64,000 nucleotides of DNA from Paenibacillus endoradicis (GTDB taxonomy: Bacteria > Bacillota > Bacilli > Paenibacillales > Paenibacillaceae), in the NCBI RefSeq assembly GCF_024721975.1, contig NZ_JANQBB010000006.1, positions 124,001-188,000 on the forward strand, in the 5' to 3' direction. Under the pieces are notes generated by a model that saw only the letters and a program-made list of their open reading frames with translations, searched no databases and was not told the DNA's origin. Of the stretch, positions 35,980 to 44,506 are shown piece by piece; position 1 is the first letter of the stretch; each line of letters opens with the position of its first letter. The position numbers and the translations under genes are program-made.

Positions 35980-36885
35980 TTATTTGATTTGGTTATATTC
36001 CCTAAGGACATATTTCAAAAATTCTCGTTGCGCAATCGAAAAATGCTTACTTGTCAGTCTTGCCCAACCTAATGAAATTGTGGTTGGCTCATGGCTGACA
36101 AGCGATATCCCAACAATGTCTCCATTCAGTACTAGTGGATCGTATTTCATGCTTAATTCGATGAATATTCCAATGGCTACACCTTCTGCAATCGTCCGCT
36201 TTAATATGTCAACATTATTCGATGTGAAGATCATATTTACTTTCCCGTACTTTTCCATAAAGTCATTCATGAACCAATTTGAATAGTTATTTTCCGCATT
36301 AACAAACGTTTCATTAATTAACTCTTGTGGTGTTACGCTGTACCGGGATGCTAAAGGCGATCTCTTCCCTACATAAACAACAATTCTAGATTTTAATAAA
36401 TGAGTTAGAGTTAAATCTTTCAAATCCTCTTGCTTATGACGATCAAAATATATTAATCCAAGATCAGTTTCATTTCTACGTAAATCTTGAATAATACTCT
36501 CAGAGTTTTTTGCGATAATCTCAAGTCGAACTTTAGGATGATCTTTCTTGTAAGCTACAATCGACCGCGATAAGATTGCCACAATATTAGGGCCCGCAGA
36601 GAATCGAACTTCCCCTTCAATCAGCGCACTCTGAATCTGTGACTCCTCTTTAATATCTTCTATTTTTGATAATATTTCATTAATTTTGTCGATGATGATC
36701 TTTCCTCGTTCAGTCGGTTCTGTTCCTAGCCTAGAACGATTAAATATTTTCATGCCTAATTCCTCTTCAAGTTTAGACAGTGATTTACTTACACCCGCTT
36801 GGCTAATATGAAGTTGTTCCGCTGCAATGGAGATAGAGCCTGTCTTTGCTATTGCAGCAACATTTTCAAACTGCTCAATATTCAT
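35980..36885 (-). CDS. LysR-family transcriptional regulator
   Basis: A 301-residue LysR-type regulator: an N-terminal winged helix-turn-helix (FENVAAIAKTGSISIAAEQL, followed by SQAGVSKSLSKLEEELG) and a two-lobed effector domain. It is divergent from the binding-protein gene, and a T-N11-A palindrome lies in the 116-base intergenic region, the classical layout for control of the divergent gene and autoregulation. Given the transporter and amidohydrolase genes, sulfur-limitation control similar to the YtlI class is plausible but unproven. ATG 36885 is preceded by AAAGAGG. Confidence 0.85.
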   Translation of the reverse strand: MNIEQFENVAAIAKTGSISIAAEQLHISQAGVSKSLSKLEEELGMKIFNRSRLGTEPTERGKIIIDKINEILSKIEDIKEESQIQSALIEGEVRFSAGPNIVAILSRSIVAYKKDHPKVRLEIIAKNSESIIQDLRRNETDLGLIYFDRHKQEDLKDLTLTHLLKSRIVVYVGKRSPLASRYSVTPQELINETFVNAENNYSNWFMNDFMEKYGKVNMIFTSNNVDILKRTIAEGVAIGIFIELSMKYDPLVLNGDIVGISLVSHEPTTISLGWARLTSKHFSIAQREFLKYVLREYNQIK

Positions 36886-36902
36886 ACATAAGACCTCTTT
36901 CC

Positions 36903-36917
36903 ATAACTTTCAGTTAT
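36903..36917. promoter_or_regulatory. LysR-type operator
   Basis: ATAACT-TTC-AGTTAT is a perfect palindrome with the T-N11-A layout, 18 bases upstream of the regulator start codon. TATAAT (36957-36962) further right is the probable -10 of the binding-protein gene. Confidence 0.55.
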
Positions 36918-37001
36918 ATAATTATAATACATAGTTATTTTACTTGATTACTCGGATATAATACAATACTAATATTAATTCACATAAAGGAGACTATCAT
37001 A

Positions 37002-37997
37002 ATGACATCTAAATCAATCAAAAAATCAGGTTTATTCGTACTAGCACTTATCATCGCTCTAGTTGGTCTTACAGCTTGCGGCAAAAGTTCAGACAATTCT
37101 AATAAGGCAGTCGAGGTTAATATCGCAGTAAACGGTGGATTAAATCTACTTTCGATAGCAAAAAGCAAAGGCTGGTTTGAAGAGGAGTTTGCAACATTGA
37201 ACGCTACTGTCAATTGGCATGAATTCCAAAGCAGTGTTCCATTACTTGAAGGTCTAGTATCAGATCGAATTGATTTCTCATTTATTGGAGACGGCACTGT
37301 AGTAACTGGTAAAGCGGCAAAAACACCATTCACTGTTATTTCTGCGACTGGTGTAGAAGGTAACCAAAATAGTATTTTAGTAAAACCAGATAGCGACATT
37401 CAATCCATCGCTGATCTGAAAGGGAAACAAATTGCACTTGCTAAAGGTTCTTCCGCTCATATCTTCTTAGTAAAAGCTCTTGAGAAAAATGGCATGTCTG
37501 AGTCAGACGTAAAAATTGTTCAACTTCAACCAGATGAAGCGAATGCTGCATTCCAAGCAGGTCAAGTTGACGCATGGGGAACTTGGGATCCATATGTAAC
37601 AATCGAGACATCTGCTGATCGTGCTCGCATTGTGGAAAGTGTAAAAACAATGAACTTTGTTGCACCAGCAGTAATGATTGGTCGCGATAAGTTTTTGAAA
37701 GAAAATCCTGAACTAGCTGCTGCTTACTTGCGTGTATATCAAAAAGCAGTAGATTGGGTCAAAGAAAATACAGATGAAGCTGCAGAAATATTAGCAACGG
37801 AAAGAAAAATGGATAAAACTCTAGTGAAAACATTGTTAGAAAATACGAACTATATTAACGAGCCAATTACAGATGATATTGCTTCTGCTATCCAAACAAC
37901 TGCTGACATTCTTTTTGCAACGGGTACAGTTACTACACAATTAGATGTGAACTCAAATGTGTTTGATAACTCTTATTATGAAGCTTCCAAAAAATAA
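37002..37997 (+). CDS. SsuA/TauA-type substrate-binding lipoprotein
   Basis: A 331-residue periplasmic-type binding protein with lipobox LTAC (MTSKSIKKSG start, hydrophobic helix, cysteine near 26). The NMT1/aliphatic-sulfonate-binding fold is indicated by LLEGLVSDRIDFSFIGDG, the LKGKQIALAKGSSAHIFL strand-turn-helix and QAGQVDAWGTWDPY. It delivers substrate to the SsuBC-like transporter encoded across the LysR gene. AAAGGAG precedes ATG 37002. DinB and M20 amidohydrolase genes follow closely on the same strand, so they form an operon. The substrate is likely a sulfonate or another small organosulfur compound (inference). Confidence 0.85.
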   Translation: MTSKSIKKSGLFVLALIIALVGLTACGKSSDNSNKAVEVNIAVNGGLNLLSIAKSKGWFEEEFATLNATVNWHEFQSSVPLLEGLVSDRIDFSFIGDGTVVTGKAAKTPFTVISATGVEGNQNSILVKPDSDIQSIADLKGKQIALAKGSSAHIFLVKALEKNGMSESDVKIVQLQPDEANAAFQAGQVDAWGTWDPYVTIETSADRARIVESVKTMNFVAPAVMIGRDKFLKENPELAAAYLRVYQKAVDWVKENTDEAAEILATERKMDKTLVKTLLENTNYINEPITDDIASAIQTTADILFATGTVTTQLDVNSNVFDNSYYEASKK

Positions 37998-38054
37998 TGT
38001 CTCCTAGCTTCAACTAGATAATAGCACACTAATCTATATTCAGGAGGCCATCAT

Positions 38055-38531
38055 ATGAATCAAGCACATCAAGATTATATTCACAACTATTTGCAAACAG
38101 CCGTCATTATTCGTGAGAGCGTTGAAAATCTGTCTCCACAATTGTTATTGTGGAAACCAACAGCTACAGCTTGGAGTATTCAAGAAATTGTAGGTCACTT
38201 AATCGATTCAAACATCATCAACTCTTATCGCATTCGTAAAATCATTTCTGAACCAGTCACTCCAATTGCTACGTTTGCACATGAGGATTGGGTCGAGCAG
38301 CAACAATTCAATAGCTTCACGATCATAGAGTTGCTAGATGTATATGATGCGATTACAAAATACAATGGTATCTTACTTAGTAAACTGTCCGAAGAACAAT
38401 GGTTGCGTGTAGGAATGAAAGGTGAAGAGCCAATATCTATTGTTCATATCATTGATAAATTTATATGTAATCATGTTAATAAACATATTGGACAAATCGC
38501 TAGAAATATCGGTGCATTTGAATCTATTTAA
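38055..38531 (+). CDS. DinB-family protein
   Basis: A 158-residue four-helix-bundle protein of the DinB/YfiT superfamily. The likely metal-binding histidines are in IVGHLIDSN and NHVNKHIGQI. Many Firmicutes members act as bacillithiol-dependent transferases or metal-dependent hydrolases. AGGAGG lies seven bases before ATG 38055. It is placed between the binding-protein gene and an M20 amidohydrolase gene with 15-57 base gaps, so it is probably part of a thiol- or sulfur-related pathway (inference). Confidence 0.8.
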   Translation: MNQAHQDYIHNYLQTAVIIRESVENLSPQLLLWKPTATAWSIQEIVGHLIDSNIINSYRIRKIISEPVTPIATFAHEDWVEQQQFNSFTIIELLDVYDAITKYNGILLSKLSEEQWLRVGMKGEEPISIVHIIDKFICNHVNKHIGQIARNIGAFESI

Positions 38532-38546
38532 GAAAGGAATGTTACT

Positions 38547-39734
38547 ATGACACTCCAATCATTACTATCTGAAGTTGATATGCTGCAACCAGAAGCTATT
38601 CAATGGAGAAGATACATGCATCAACATCCCGAACTTAGTTTCCATGAGAAACTTACTTCTCAATATATAGAACAAATATTACTGTCATTCGGTAATCTAT
38701 TAGTTAGTAGACCTACTGCAACTAGCGTAATGGCAAGGTTAATTGGATCATCTTCTGGTAAAGTTTTAGCCATTCGAGCAGATATTGATGCTTTGCCTAT
38801 TCAAGAAGATACAAATCTATCTTTCAGCTCAACGAATGATGGCGTCATGCATGCTTGTGGTCATGATGGTCATACAGCGATCGTGTTAGGTGTAGCAAAA
38901 ATATTCGCAAAATATTTCTCCACTCATGAATTTTCTGGTGAGATTCGCTTTATCTTTCAACATGCAGAGGAGTTACCACCAGGTGGTGCGGATGAGATGA
39001 TTGCCGCTGGTGTTATGGAAGGCGTAGATTGGGTCATTGGTGCTCATCTTCAGTCGCCAGTAGCTGTTGGTAAAGTAGGTGTAGTCGGTGGAGCTATGCT
39101 CGCTTCTCCTGATACTTTCCATATTACGATAAATGGTAAAGGCGGTCATGCAGCACAACCTCATACAACAGTTGATAGTATCGCAATCGGAGCTCAAATC
39201 GTTACTAATTTACAACATATCGTCGCTCGTGCGACTAACCCTTTAGAACCACTTGTCGTATCTGTCACTCAATTCATTGCTGGTCATGCTCATAATGTCA
39301 TTCCTGGTAGTGTGCAAATGACGGGAACAGTACGTGCTATGGAGCCAACATTAAGAGAAGAAGTGCCACGACAAATGGAGCAAATTATTAAAGGACTTAC
39401 ACTTGCACACGGAGCTGAATATGAGTTCAAATATAGTTACGGCTATCGTCCACTAATTAATGATGCTAATGTCTCTAAGTTAGTTGCCGATACGATTGTT
39501 GAATTGTTTGGAGAAGATAACCTCTATACGATAAAACCGAGTATGGCAGCTGATGATTTCTCAGCGTATCTAAATTGCGTGCCTGGAACTTACTTTAATA
39601 TTGGCGCAGGTAATGTTGAGGCTGGTATCGTATACCCACACCATCATCCGAAATTCGATATTGATGAGCGTTCATTAGCTGTTGGCATGAAAGTATTTAT
39701 CGCTTCGACTTTCAAATTATTGTCGTTGGCGTAA
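38547..39734 (+). CDS. M20-family amidohydrolase
   Basis: A 395-residue metallo-amidohydrolase of the IAA-amino acid hydrolase/hippurate hydrolase type. Metal-site motifs are HACGHDGHTAIVLG, FQHAEELPPGGADEM and a late ADDFSAYL; the dimerisation domain contains GGHAAQPHTTVD. It removes an acyl group from an amino acid or thiol conjugate. In B. subtilis such enzymes (SndA/YxeP type) work in sulfur salvage from N-acetylated S-modified cysteines next to ABC importers, and the same logic may apply here (inference). AAAGGA precedes ATG 38547 by eight bases. A strong terminator ends the operon. Confidence 0.85.
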   Translation: MTLQSLLSEVDMLQPEAIQWRRYMHQHPELSFHEKLTSQYIEQILLSFGNLLVSRPTATSVMARLIGSSSGKVLAIRADIDALPIQEDTNLSFSSTNDGVMHACGHDGHTAIVLGVAKIFAKYFSTHEFSGEIRFIFQHAEELPPGGADEMIAAGVMEGVDWVIGAHLQSPVAVGKVGVVGGAMLASPDTFHITINGKGGHAAQPHTTVDSIAIGAQIVTNLQHIVARATNPLEPLVVSVTQFIAGHAHNVIPGSVQMTGTVRAMEPTLREEVPRQMEQIIKGLTLAHGAEYEFKYSYGYRPLINDANVSKLVADTIVELFGEDNLYTIKPSMAADDFSAYLNCVPGTYFNIGAGNVEAGIVYPHHHPKFDIDERSLAVGMKVFIASTFKLLSLA

Positions 39735-39789
39735 AGTAGCTTGGAACATCTTACTATCCGTTATAAAATGTGAAAGAACAAATAACGAA

Positions 39790-39844
39790 GGGCTGTCCCT
39801 AAAGTCAGTGTTTCTCAATGACTTTAGGGACAGCCCATTTCTTT
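39790..39844. terminator. Strong terminator after the amidohydrolase gene
   Basis: An 18-bp stem GGGCTGTCCCTAAAGTCA with its complement ending at 39836, followed by ATTTCTTT. Convergent with the Fe-S gene, so it may serve both strands. Confidence 0.9.
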
Positions 39845-39853
39845 AACTCATAA

Positions 39854-40213
39854 TTAACAAGGATCTGCTGCTGGGTTACCCGCTGCAGTAGCTGTACGGA
39901 AGCTAGAACCACATCCGCAAGTAGCTGTTGCATTTGGATTCTCTATCGTGAATCCGCCACTCATAGCTGCTTCTTTATAATCGATTACGAGTCCACGCAA
40001 ATATTTAGAACTTTCTGCATCTACAGCAACTTTAAGACCATTAACATCAAGTAATGTATCTCCTTCTTGCTCCTCATCATCAAATCCCATACCGTATGAG
40101 AAACCGCTACATCCGCCTTCTTTGACACCTACGCGAAGAAACATTTGATCATTCTCTTCCGCTGCAAGCATTTCACCGAGTTTTTCCCCTGCTAGTTCAG
40201 TAATTGTAATCAT
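39854..40213 (-). CDS. HesB/IscA-family Fe-S cluster protein (YutM-like)
   Basis: A 119-residue A-type iron-sulfur carrier. The three conserved cysteines are in GGCSGFSYG and ATCGCGSS (C-x-C). It accepts and transfers Fe-S clusters in the cytoplasm. The C-terminal tail RTATAAGNPAADPC, with one more cysteine, extends beyond the usual end. Gene order (this gene, a YutJ-like flavoprotein, YuzB-like protein and NifU-like scaffold) recalls the yutM-yutJ-yuzB-yutI region of Bacillus. GGAGG-like TAGAATGGAGG precedes ATG. A 14-bp AT-rich palindrome (40270-40283) lies upstream. Confidence 0.88.
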   Translation of the reverse strand: MITITELAGEKLGEMLAAEENDQMFLRVGVKEGGCSGFSYGMGFDDEEQEGDTLLDVNGLKVAVDAESSKYLRGLVIDYKEAAMSGGFTIENPNATATCGCGSSFRTATAAGNPAADPC

Positions 40214-40467
40214 ATTATTTCCTCCATTCTATAATAATCTCCTTCAGAGATATGCACTTACCTTAGTATAGTATAATTATACTCCACTATTTCTTATTGC
40301 TCAATAGATGAGCTAATTGGTTTGTAATAATATAATAATAGCCCGTCTTATTAGGATAGACAAAAGCACGTAAATTTTACTATAGCGCAAGCATACTCTA
40401 TAATGAATATCACATAAGTACTAACGTTTTTGAAATTGATCGGTTATTAATAATTGGAGATGACAAG

Positions 40468-41529
40468 ATGAGTTATAAGTTAGTTGTGCTCGGCGGTGGA
40501 TACGGTGGTTTGGCTTTAATTAATGAGTTGTTAAATAAAGGTTTACCGAAAGGAACAACGATTACATTAGTCGATCGTTCTCCATTTCAAGGGTTAAAAA
40601 CAGAATATTATTCTTTGGCTGCAGGAACGGCATCAGATCTACAACTACGAGTAGCCTTTCCTAATTCCCCAGATGTAGATTTAGCATTGGGTGAAATTAC
40701 CGAAATTGATCGTGAACATAAGATTGTTCATGTTGTTGGTCATGACCCTATTTATTATGACTCACTAGTTATCGGACTAGGCTGTGTCGATCATTACCAT
40801 GGTGTTGAAGGAGCCGCACAGTATGCAAATAGTTTACAAACTTTTCAAACTGCACGAAAAGCTTATACTGATCTGAATAATGTGAAGCCATATGGACAAG
40901 TTACCATTGTAGGCGGTGGTCTTAGTGGAGTTGAAATGGCATCAGAGCTTCGTGAAAGTCGTCCAGATCTTAATATTGCATTAATAAATCGTGGTCCAAA
41001 CCTATTAGGAAGTTTTCCCTCAAACGTACAAACTTATGTGGCAGAATGGTTCCTAGAACATAACGTTAATATGCTAATTAATACAGCATTACATCGTATT
41101 GAGCCTGGAGTATTATATGCTGAGGATCAATCTCATCCAATTGAAGCTAATGCTATTCTTTGGACTGCTGGAATTCAACCTGTAGCATTAGTTCAGCAGA
41201 TACAAGCTAACAAAGATAAGCAAGGTAGATTAATTGTGAATGACCACTATCAACTACTCGATGACCCCAATATTTACGTCATTGGTGATTGCGCAAGTTC
41301 CGAATACTCTCCAAGTGCTCAAGTGGCAGGTTTGCAAGGAGAACGAGTAGCCAAAATACTTCATGCGATGTGGAATAATCAAACGATTCACCTGGAACCA
41401 TTCAAGCTTAGAGGAACACTAGGTGCACTTGGTAAGCATAACGGTTTTGGCGTGATGGGAAAACTTTCAATGCGTGGAAGAATACCTCGATTAATAAAAA
41501 GCGGTGTATTATGGCGCTCTAAGCATTAA
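40468..41529 (+). CDS. YutJ-like NAD(P)/FAD-dependent oxidoreductase (NDH-2 family)
   Basis: A 353-residue flavoprotein. An FAD-binding GxGxxG motif (VVLGGGYGGLALINEL) opens the protein, and a second nucleotide-binding fold is VTIVGGGLSGVEMASEL. The late block IYVIGDCASSEYSPSAQ binds the flavin ribityl chain. It resembles type II NADH dehydrogenases but is shorter than Ndh and lacks a clear C-terminal membrane anchor, as in YutJ. It sits among Fe-S assembly genes, so a role in redox supply for cluster metabolism is possible. TTGGAG precedes ATG 40468. Confidence 0.83.
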   Translation: MSYKLVVLGGGYGGLALINELLNKGLPKGTTITLVDRSPFQGLKTEYYSLAAGTASDLQLRVAFPNSPDVDLALGEITEIDREHKIVHVVGHDPIYYDSLVIGLGCVDHYHGVEGAAQYANSLQTFQTARKAYTDLNNVKPYGQVTIVGGGLSGVEMASELRESRPDLNIALINRGPNLLGSFPSNVQTYVAEWFLEHNVNMLINTALHRIEPGVLYAEDQSHPIEANAILWTAGIQPVALVQQIQANKDKQGRLIVNDHYQLLDDPNIYVIGDCASSEYSPSAQVAGLQGERVAKILHAMWNNQTIHLEPFKLRGTLGALGKHNGFGVMGKLSMRGRIPRLIKSGVLWRSKH

Positions 41530-41593
41530 TTAAGTATTCTTCCAGTTGTCACTAATTACAACTTTGTTGTCGTGTTAATAGGAATGAATTATT

Positions 41594-41866
41594 TCACATC
41601 GTATCAAGGAGCTTATCTAGAGCAGCCATATTCTCTTCTTCATCGATTAGAAATTTCTCAATTTTCAACTCTAACTCTTCAACAGAATCTGCTGCGACGA
41701 CTGATCCGTTTACAAGCGCGAATGGCTTCAAATAGCATTCGCCACAATTACCTAAACAGCCATATTCTATTCCTTCAAAGTCATCATCTGCTTCATATTT
41801 ATCTAGTAATTTTTCTGTGCCGTGGTGCATATTTCCAGCACAAAACTCAATCATTGGTTTCATCAT
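41594..41866 (-). CDS. YuzB-like DUF1450 protein
   Basis: A 90-residue acidic protein with cysteines in IEFCAGN, GCLGNCGECYLKPFALVNG; the C-x3-C-x2-C pattern and overall text match the YuzB/DUF1450 family of Bacilli. The function is not established, but Fe-S or thiol chemistry is suggested by the cysteines and by the neighbouring Fe-S genes. AAGGTG lies eight bases before ATG 41866. It is divergent from the NifU-like gene, with which it shares a roughly 90-base promoter region. Confidence 0.82.
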   Translation of the reverse strand: MMKPMIEFCAGNMHHGTEKLLDKYEADDDFEGIEYGCLGNCGECYLKPFALVNGSVVAADSVEELELKIEKFLIDEEENMAALDKLLDTM

Positions 41867-41959
41867 GTTGTTTACACCTTACTTTTCAAGTTCTTAATTG
41901 ACTTTGGTATGCATTTGTTTTACTTTGTACTATAATAGGATAGAAAGGAGATGAATGCA

Positions 41960-42205
41960 ATGAGTGAACAAGTACAAGATACACAATACGATGAAGTATT
42001 AGACGTTCTTGATAAACTTCGTCCATTTCTACAACGTGATGGCGGTGACGTCGAACTAGTTGACGTGGAAGAAGGTATCGTAAAACTTCGTCTAATGGGT
42101 GCATGCGGAAGCTGCCCAAGTTCTACTATCACGCTTAAAGCAGGTATTGAGCGTGCACTTCTTGAAGAGGTAGATGGCATAATAGAGGTTGTTCAAGTAT
42201 TCTAA
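41960..42205 (+). CDS. NifU-like scaffold protein (YutI-like)
   Basis: An 81-residue NifU C-terminal domain. The cluster-binding C-x2-C motif is [18 protein letters not shown], preceded by the family block [15 protein letters not shown]. It carries 4Fe-4S clusters to target enzymes. The start is ATG 41960 (AAAGGAG nine bases upstream); an in-frame ATG at 41951 directly abuts the ribosome binding site. It is monocistronic with a bidirectional terminator. Confidence 0.9.
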   Translation: MSEQVQDTQYDEVLDVLDKLRPFLQRDGGDVELVDVEEGIVKLRLMGACGSCPSSTITLKAGIERALLEEVDGIIEVVQVF

Positions 42206-42228
42206 TATAGCCGCTACTATGTGGTCAA

Positions 42229-42268
42229 AAAGGCGATCCATCCCCTAACAGGGAATTGGATCGCCTTT
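42229..42268. terminator. Bidirectional terminator
   Basis: Perfect 12-bp arms AAAGGCGATCCA and TGGATCGCCTTT with A and T runs outside, between convergent genes. Confidence 0.88.
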
Positions 42269-42269
42269 C

Positions 42270-43043
42270 TTATTTCACGATATTAGCTCGGATTGGATCA
42301 AAGCCTCCTGTTACATCTATAATATTTCCAGTTAAATAACTCGATTTCTCATCACACAAAAATGCAATAACACGTGCTACATCTTCTCCGGTGCCAGGTC
42401 TACCAATAGGCGTCTCACCATCCCAATCATTAATGACTTCATGGATCGACTTTTCTTTGTAGCTACCTTTAATGTCTCCAGGTCCGATCAGATTAACTGT
42501 AATACCGTGGGGAGCTTCTTCTACAGCAAGGGACTTCGTAAATGAGACAAGTGCTGTTTTTGCAGCAGCATATACCGCTCGTTGTGGCCATGCACGAGCC
42601 TCATTTGCATGTCCAAAGCCGAAATGGATAATTCTTCCCCAGCATTTCTCACGCATATATGGTAATAATCTGTGATTCAATAACATCACCGATAATAAAT
42701 TCCCTTGAACAAGTGATGTAATAAGTTCCTCATCGTACTGCTGGAATAATTTACGCTCTCTTACAAAAGGACCTGCATTGTTAACAAGAATATCTATACC
42801 ACCCCAAGCCTCGACAGCCGCTACAAGCTTATTGATGCCATCCGGCTTTGCGATATCTGCTTGTACAACTTTTGCATCCACACCAAGTTCAAGTAGCTGC
42901 CTTTGCACTTCAAGTGCTTCCTGCTCGCTTACCATATAGTGAATCAAAATACTACAACCCTTTGAGGCTAATTCAATCGCAGTTCGTTTGCCTAGTCCTT
43001 TTGCACTTCCAGTTATTAAAGCTTTTTTCCCCTTAAGCTCCAC
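42270..43043 (-). CDS. Short-chain dehydrogenase/reductase
   Basis: A protein of about 257 residues with a Rossmann fold: cofactor motif TGSAKGLGKRTA, NNAG, and active-site YAAAK. The conserved catalytic serine, normally about 13 residues before the tyrosine in an ISS block, is replaced (the segment reads IIHFGFGHANEA), so activity may be altered. The start is GTG 43043, giving MELKGKKALITG, because AGAAGGAG lies seven bases upstream; longer reads run into the upstream gene. It follows the HEPN-like gene on the same strand with an overlap-sized gap. The substrate is unknown. Confidence 0.8.
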   Translation of the reverse strand: MELKGKKALITGSAKGLGKRTAIELASKGCSILIHYMVSEQEALEVQRQLLELGVDAKVVQADIAKPDGINKLVAAVEAWGGIDILVNNAGPFVRERKLFQQYDEELITSLVQGNLLSVMLLNHRLLPYMREKCWGRIIHFGFGHANEARAWPQRAVYAAAKTALVSFTKSLAVEEAPHGITVNLIGPGDIKGSYKEKSIHEVINDWDGETPIGRPGTGEDVARVIAFLCDEKSSYLTGNIIDVTGGFDPIRANIVK

Positions 43044-43072
43044 AAACATTCTCCTTCTCCATGAAACCTCGG

Positions 43073-43780
43073 TCACTTACGATGCAGTAGCTCCTGAGCG
43101 TATTCGAATGTAAGTTTAATTGATTGCATAGCTAAGTCTAATCCGACCGATAAATCATCCATCTGTTGATCTACATTCTCAAGCATTAATTCCTGTCCAT
43201 ACATCCGCGTTCGTTGAATTAAATCATCATGCATCTCAGAATTCATATAATGCGTTTCCGTATTTCGTCTTTTTCGAAGTCGGTGAGTAGGTTCTTTGCT
43301 TTGTTCCTTTATTTCATTCAATGGCTTAGTTAACTTTACGTGTACTTGTCGTTCACGCATCGTTCGTAATACAGTAAAATAAGAAAAATGTGCTTTAATT
43401 CTTTCAGTTTTCAGTTCCAACAATTCATTCAGAAAAGTACCAAGTTTATCAAGAAGCGAAAAAACTCTAATAAAACCATTTTTGTCAAAATATACATATC
43501 TAGCGTAATCTAATTTTTGCTCCGCGTCCATCTCTTTTATCGTAGATAAAGTAATCTTTTCACGAAAATATTGTGCAGCATAATGGCTTGCATATAATTC
43601 ATGAAGAGATGCTCTTAATCCTAACGTCCAAATTTCAAATTTCGTCCACTTCTCTTTGTTCTCATCAGTTCCGCCACTACGTGTTGCCATCTGTGAAGCA
43701 AACTTTTCTAACAGTAGATCTACCTCTGCATACATTCCTGTTGGTGCCTTTTCCGGTTGTTGAAACATAAACTGCAGCAT
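43073..43780 (-). CDS. HEPN-like protein (Cthe_2314 type)
   Basis: A helical protein of about 235 residues. The R-x4-H motif RNTETH near residue 180, in a basic segment HRLRKRRNTETHYMNSEMHD, fits the HEPN nuclease signature, and the overall sequence resembles the Cthe_2314 HEPN family of Firmicutes. HEPN proteins are often RNases in toxin or defence systems, but this family is widespread and uncharacterised. ATG 43780 is chosen (TTGGAG eight bases upstream) over a start 12 codons earlier. It is encoded just upstream of the SDR gene. No antitoxin partner (such as a nucleotidyltransferase) is nearby. Confidence 0.65.
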   Translation of the reverse strand: MLQFMFQQPEKAPTGMYAEVDLLLEKFASQMATRSGGTDENKEKWTKFEIWTLGLRASLHELYASHYAAQYFREKITLSTIKEMDAEQKLDYARYVYFDKNGFIRVFSLLDKLGTFLNELLELKTERIKAHFSYFTVLRTMRERQVHVKLTKPLNEIKEQSKEPTHRLRKRRNTETHYMNSEMHDDLIQRTRMYGQELMLENVDQQMDDLSVGLDLAMQSIKLTFEYAQELLHRK

Positions 43781-43847
43781 ACTTTTCACTCCAATCTGAT
43801 GGATATAGTGTAGCAACTAATGATGAACATTATGTACTGCTAGAAGA

Positions 43848-44050
43848 AGTTCAAAAAGCGAACTTTGATAACGATGATTGACGATGTCGAATATCCGACA
43901 TCGAATATGAAGCGAACTTGGGAAGTCTGGTACGCGTGTACTCAATATGTACACTTGCGTTTCCTCCTTCCTCAAGTAGCGCTCCATCTTCTCGACTTGC
44001 GAAAGCCCGCTTTTTGAACCTTCATTGGAATTTGGAAGTTCAAAAAGCGG
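43848..44050. repeat. Intergenic hairpin-rich repeat cluster
   Basis: This part of a 700-base spacer has no gene. AAGTTCAAAAAGCG motifs occur at 43848 and 44037; the second pairs with CCGCTTTTTGAAC at 44007-44019 as a perfect 13-bp stem with an 18-base loop. A further palindrome TGTCGAATAtcCGACA-like core lies near 43888. Similar TTCAAAAAGTGGACTTT is found at 52986. Confidence 0.65.
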
Positions 44051-44082
44051 ACTTTACTTCATAATAACAAATGAGTATCGTT

Positions 44083-44465
44083 TATCAGCACCAAAAAGAT
44101 GACATGAAGTTAGAGAAGCGAAGCGCGGAACGTACGTACTTGGTACGTGAGCACTTACAATGTTTCTGTAAGATACATACTGCGTAGGCATAAACAGCGA
44201 ACGATGAATGTCATCTTCGCCGTCTACTAAATTACGTTGCTTAGTCATCGTGATCATATGTGTTATTAGTAAACATCCTATTCCGATGAAGTTTAATAAT
44301 GACACTTATCAGCACCAAGAAGATGACATGAAGTTAGAGAAGCGAAGCGCGGAACGTACGTACTTGGTACGTGAGCACTGTAGCGAACGATGAATGCCAT
44401 ATTCGCTGTAGACTAACTACGTAGCTTAGTCATCGTGATCATATGTGTTATTAGTAAACATCCTA
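44083..44465. repeat. Direct duplication of about 160-200 bp
   Basis: Copy A (44083-44280, 198 bp) and copy B (44307-44465, 159 bp) begin TATCAGCACCAA and end TTAGTAAACATCCTA. They are nearly identical except for a deletion of about 39 bases in copy B, which removes the ACAATGTTTCTGTAAGA segment shared with the copy near 300-435. High identity suggests recent duplication. Each copy contains the near-palindrome GTACGTACTTGGTACGTGAG. No protein coding is evident. Confidence 0.85.
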
Positions 44466-44501
44466 TAAAAAAGCTGCTATTCCTTTATGGCAATAGCAGC
44501 T
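44466..44501 (-). terminator. Terminator of ctaA
   Basis: AGCTGCTATT (44472-44481) pairs with AATAGCAGCT (44492-44501); on the minus strand TTTTTT follows. It directly abuts repeat copy B. Confidence 0.88.
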
Positions 44502-44506
44502 ACTCA

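Noticed and set aside
40270..40283. AGTATAATTATACT palindrome as a PerR or Fur box
   Set aside because: The core resembles the PerR site, but the 7-1-7 spacing does not fit and the sequence is pure A/T apart from its ends.
43073..43780. HEPN protein as part of a toxin-antitoxin or defence system
   Set aside because: The neighbouring genes are an SDR and repeats; no nucleotidyltransferase or other antitoxin candidate is adjacent, and this HEPN family appears to be a common solitary gene.
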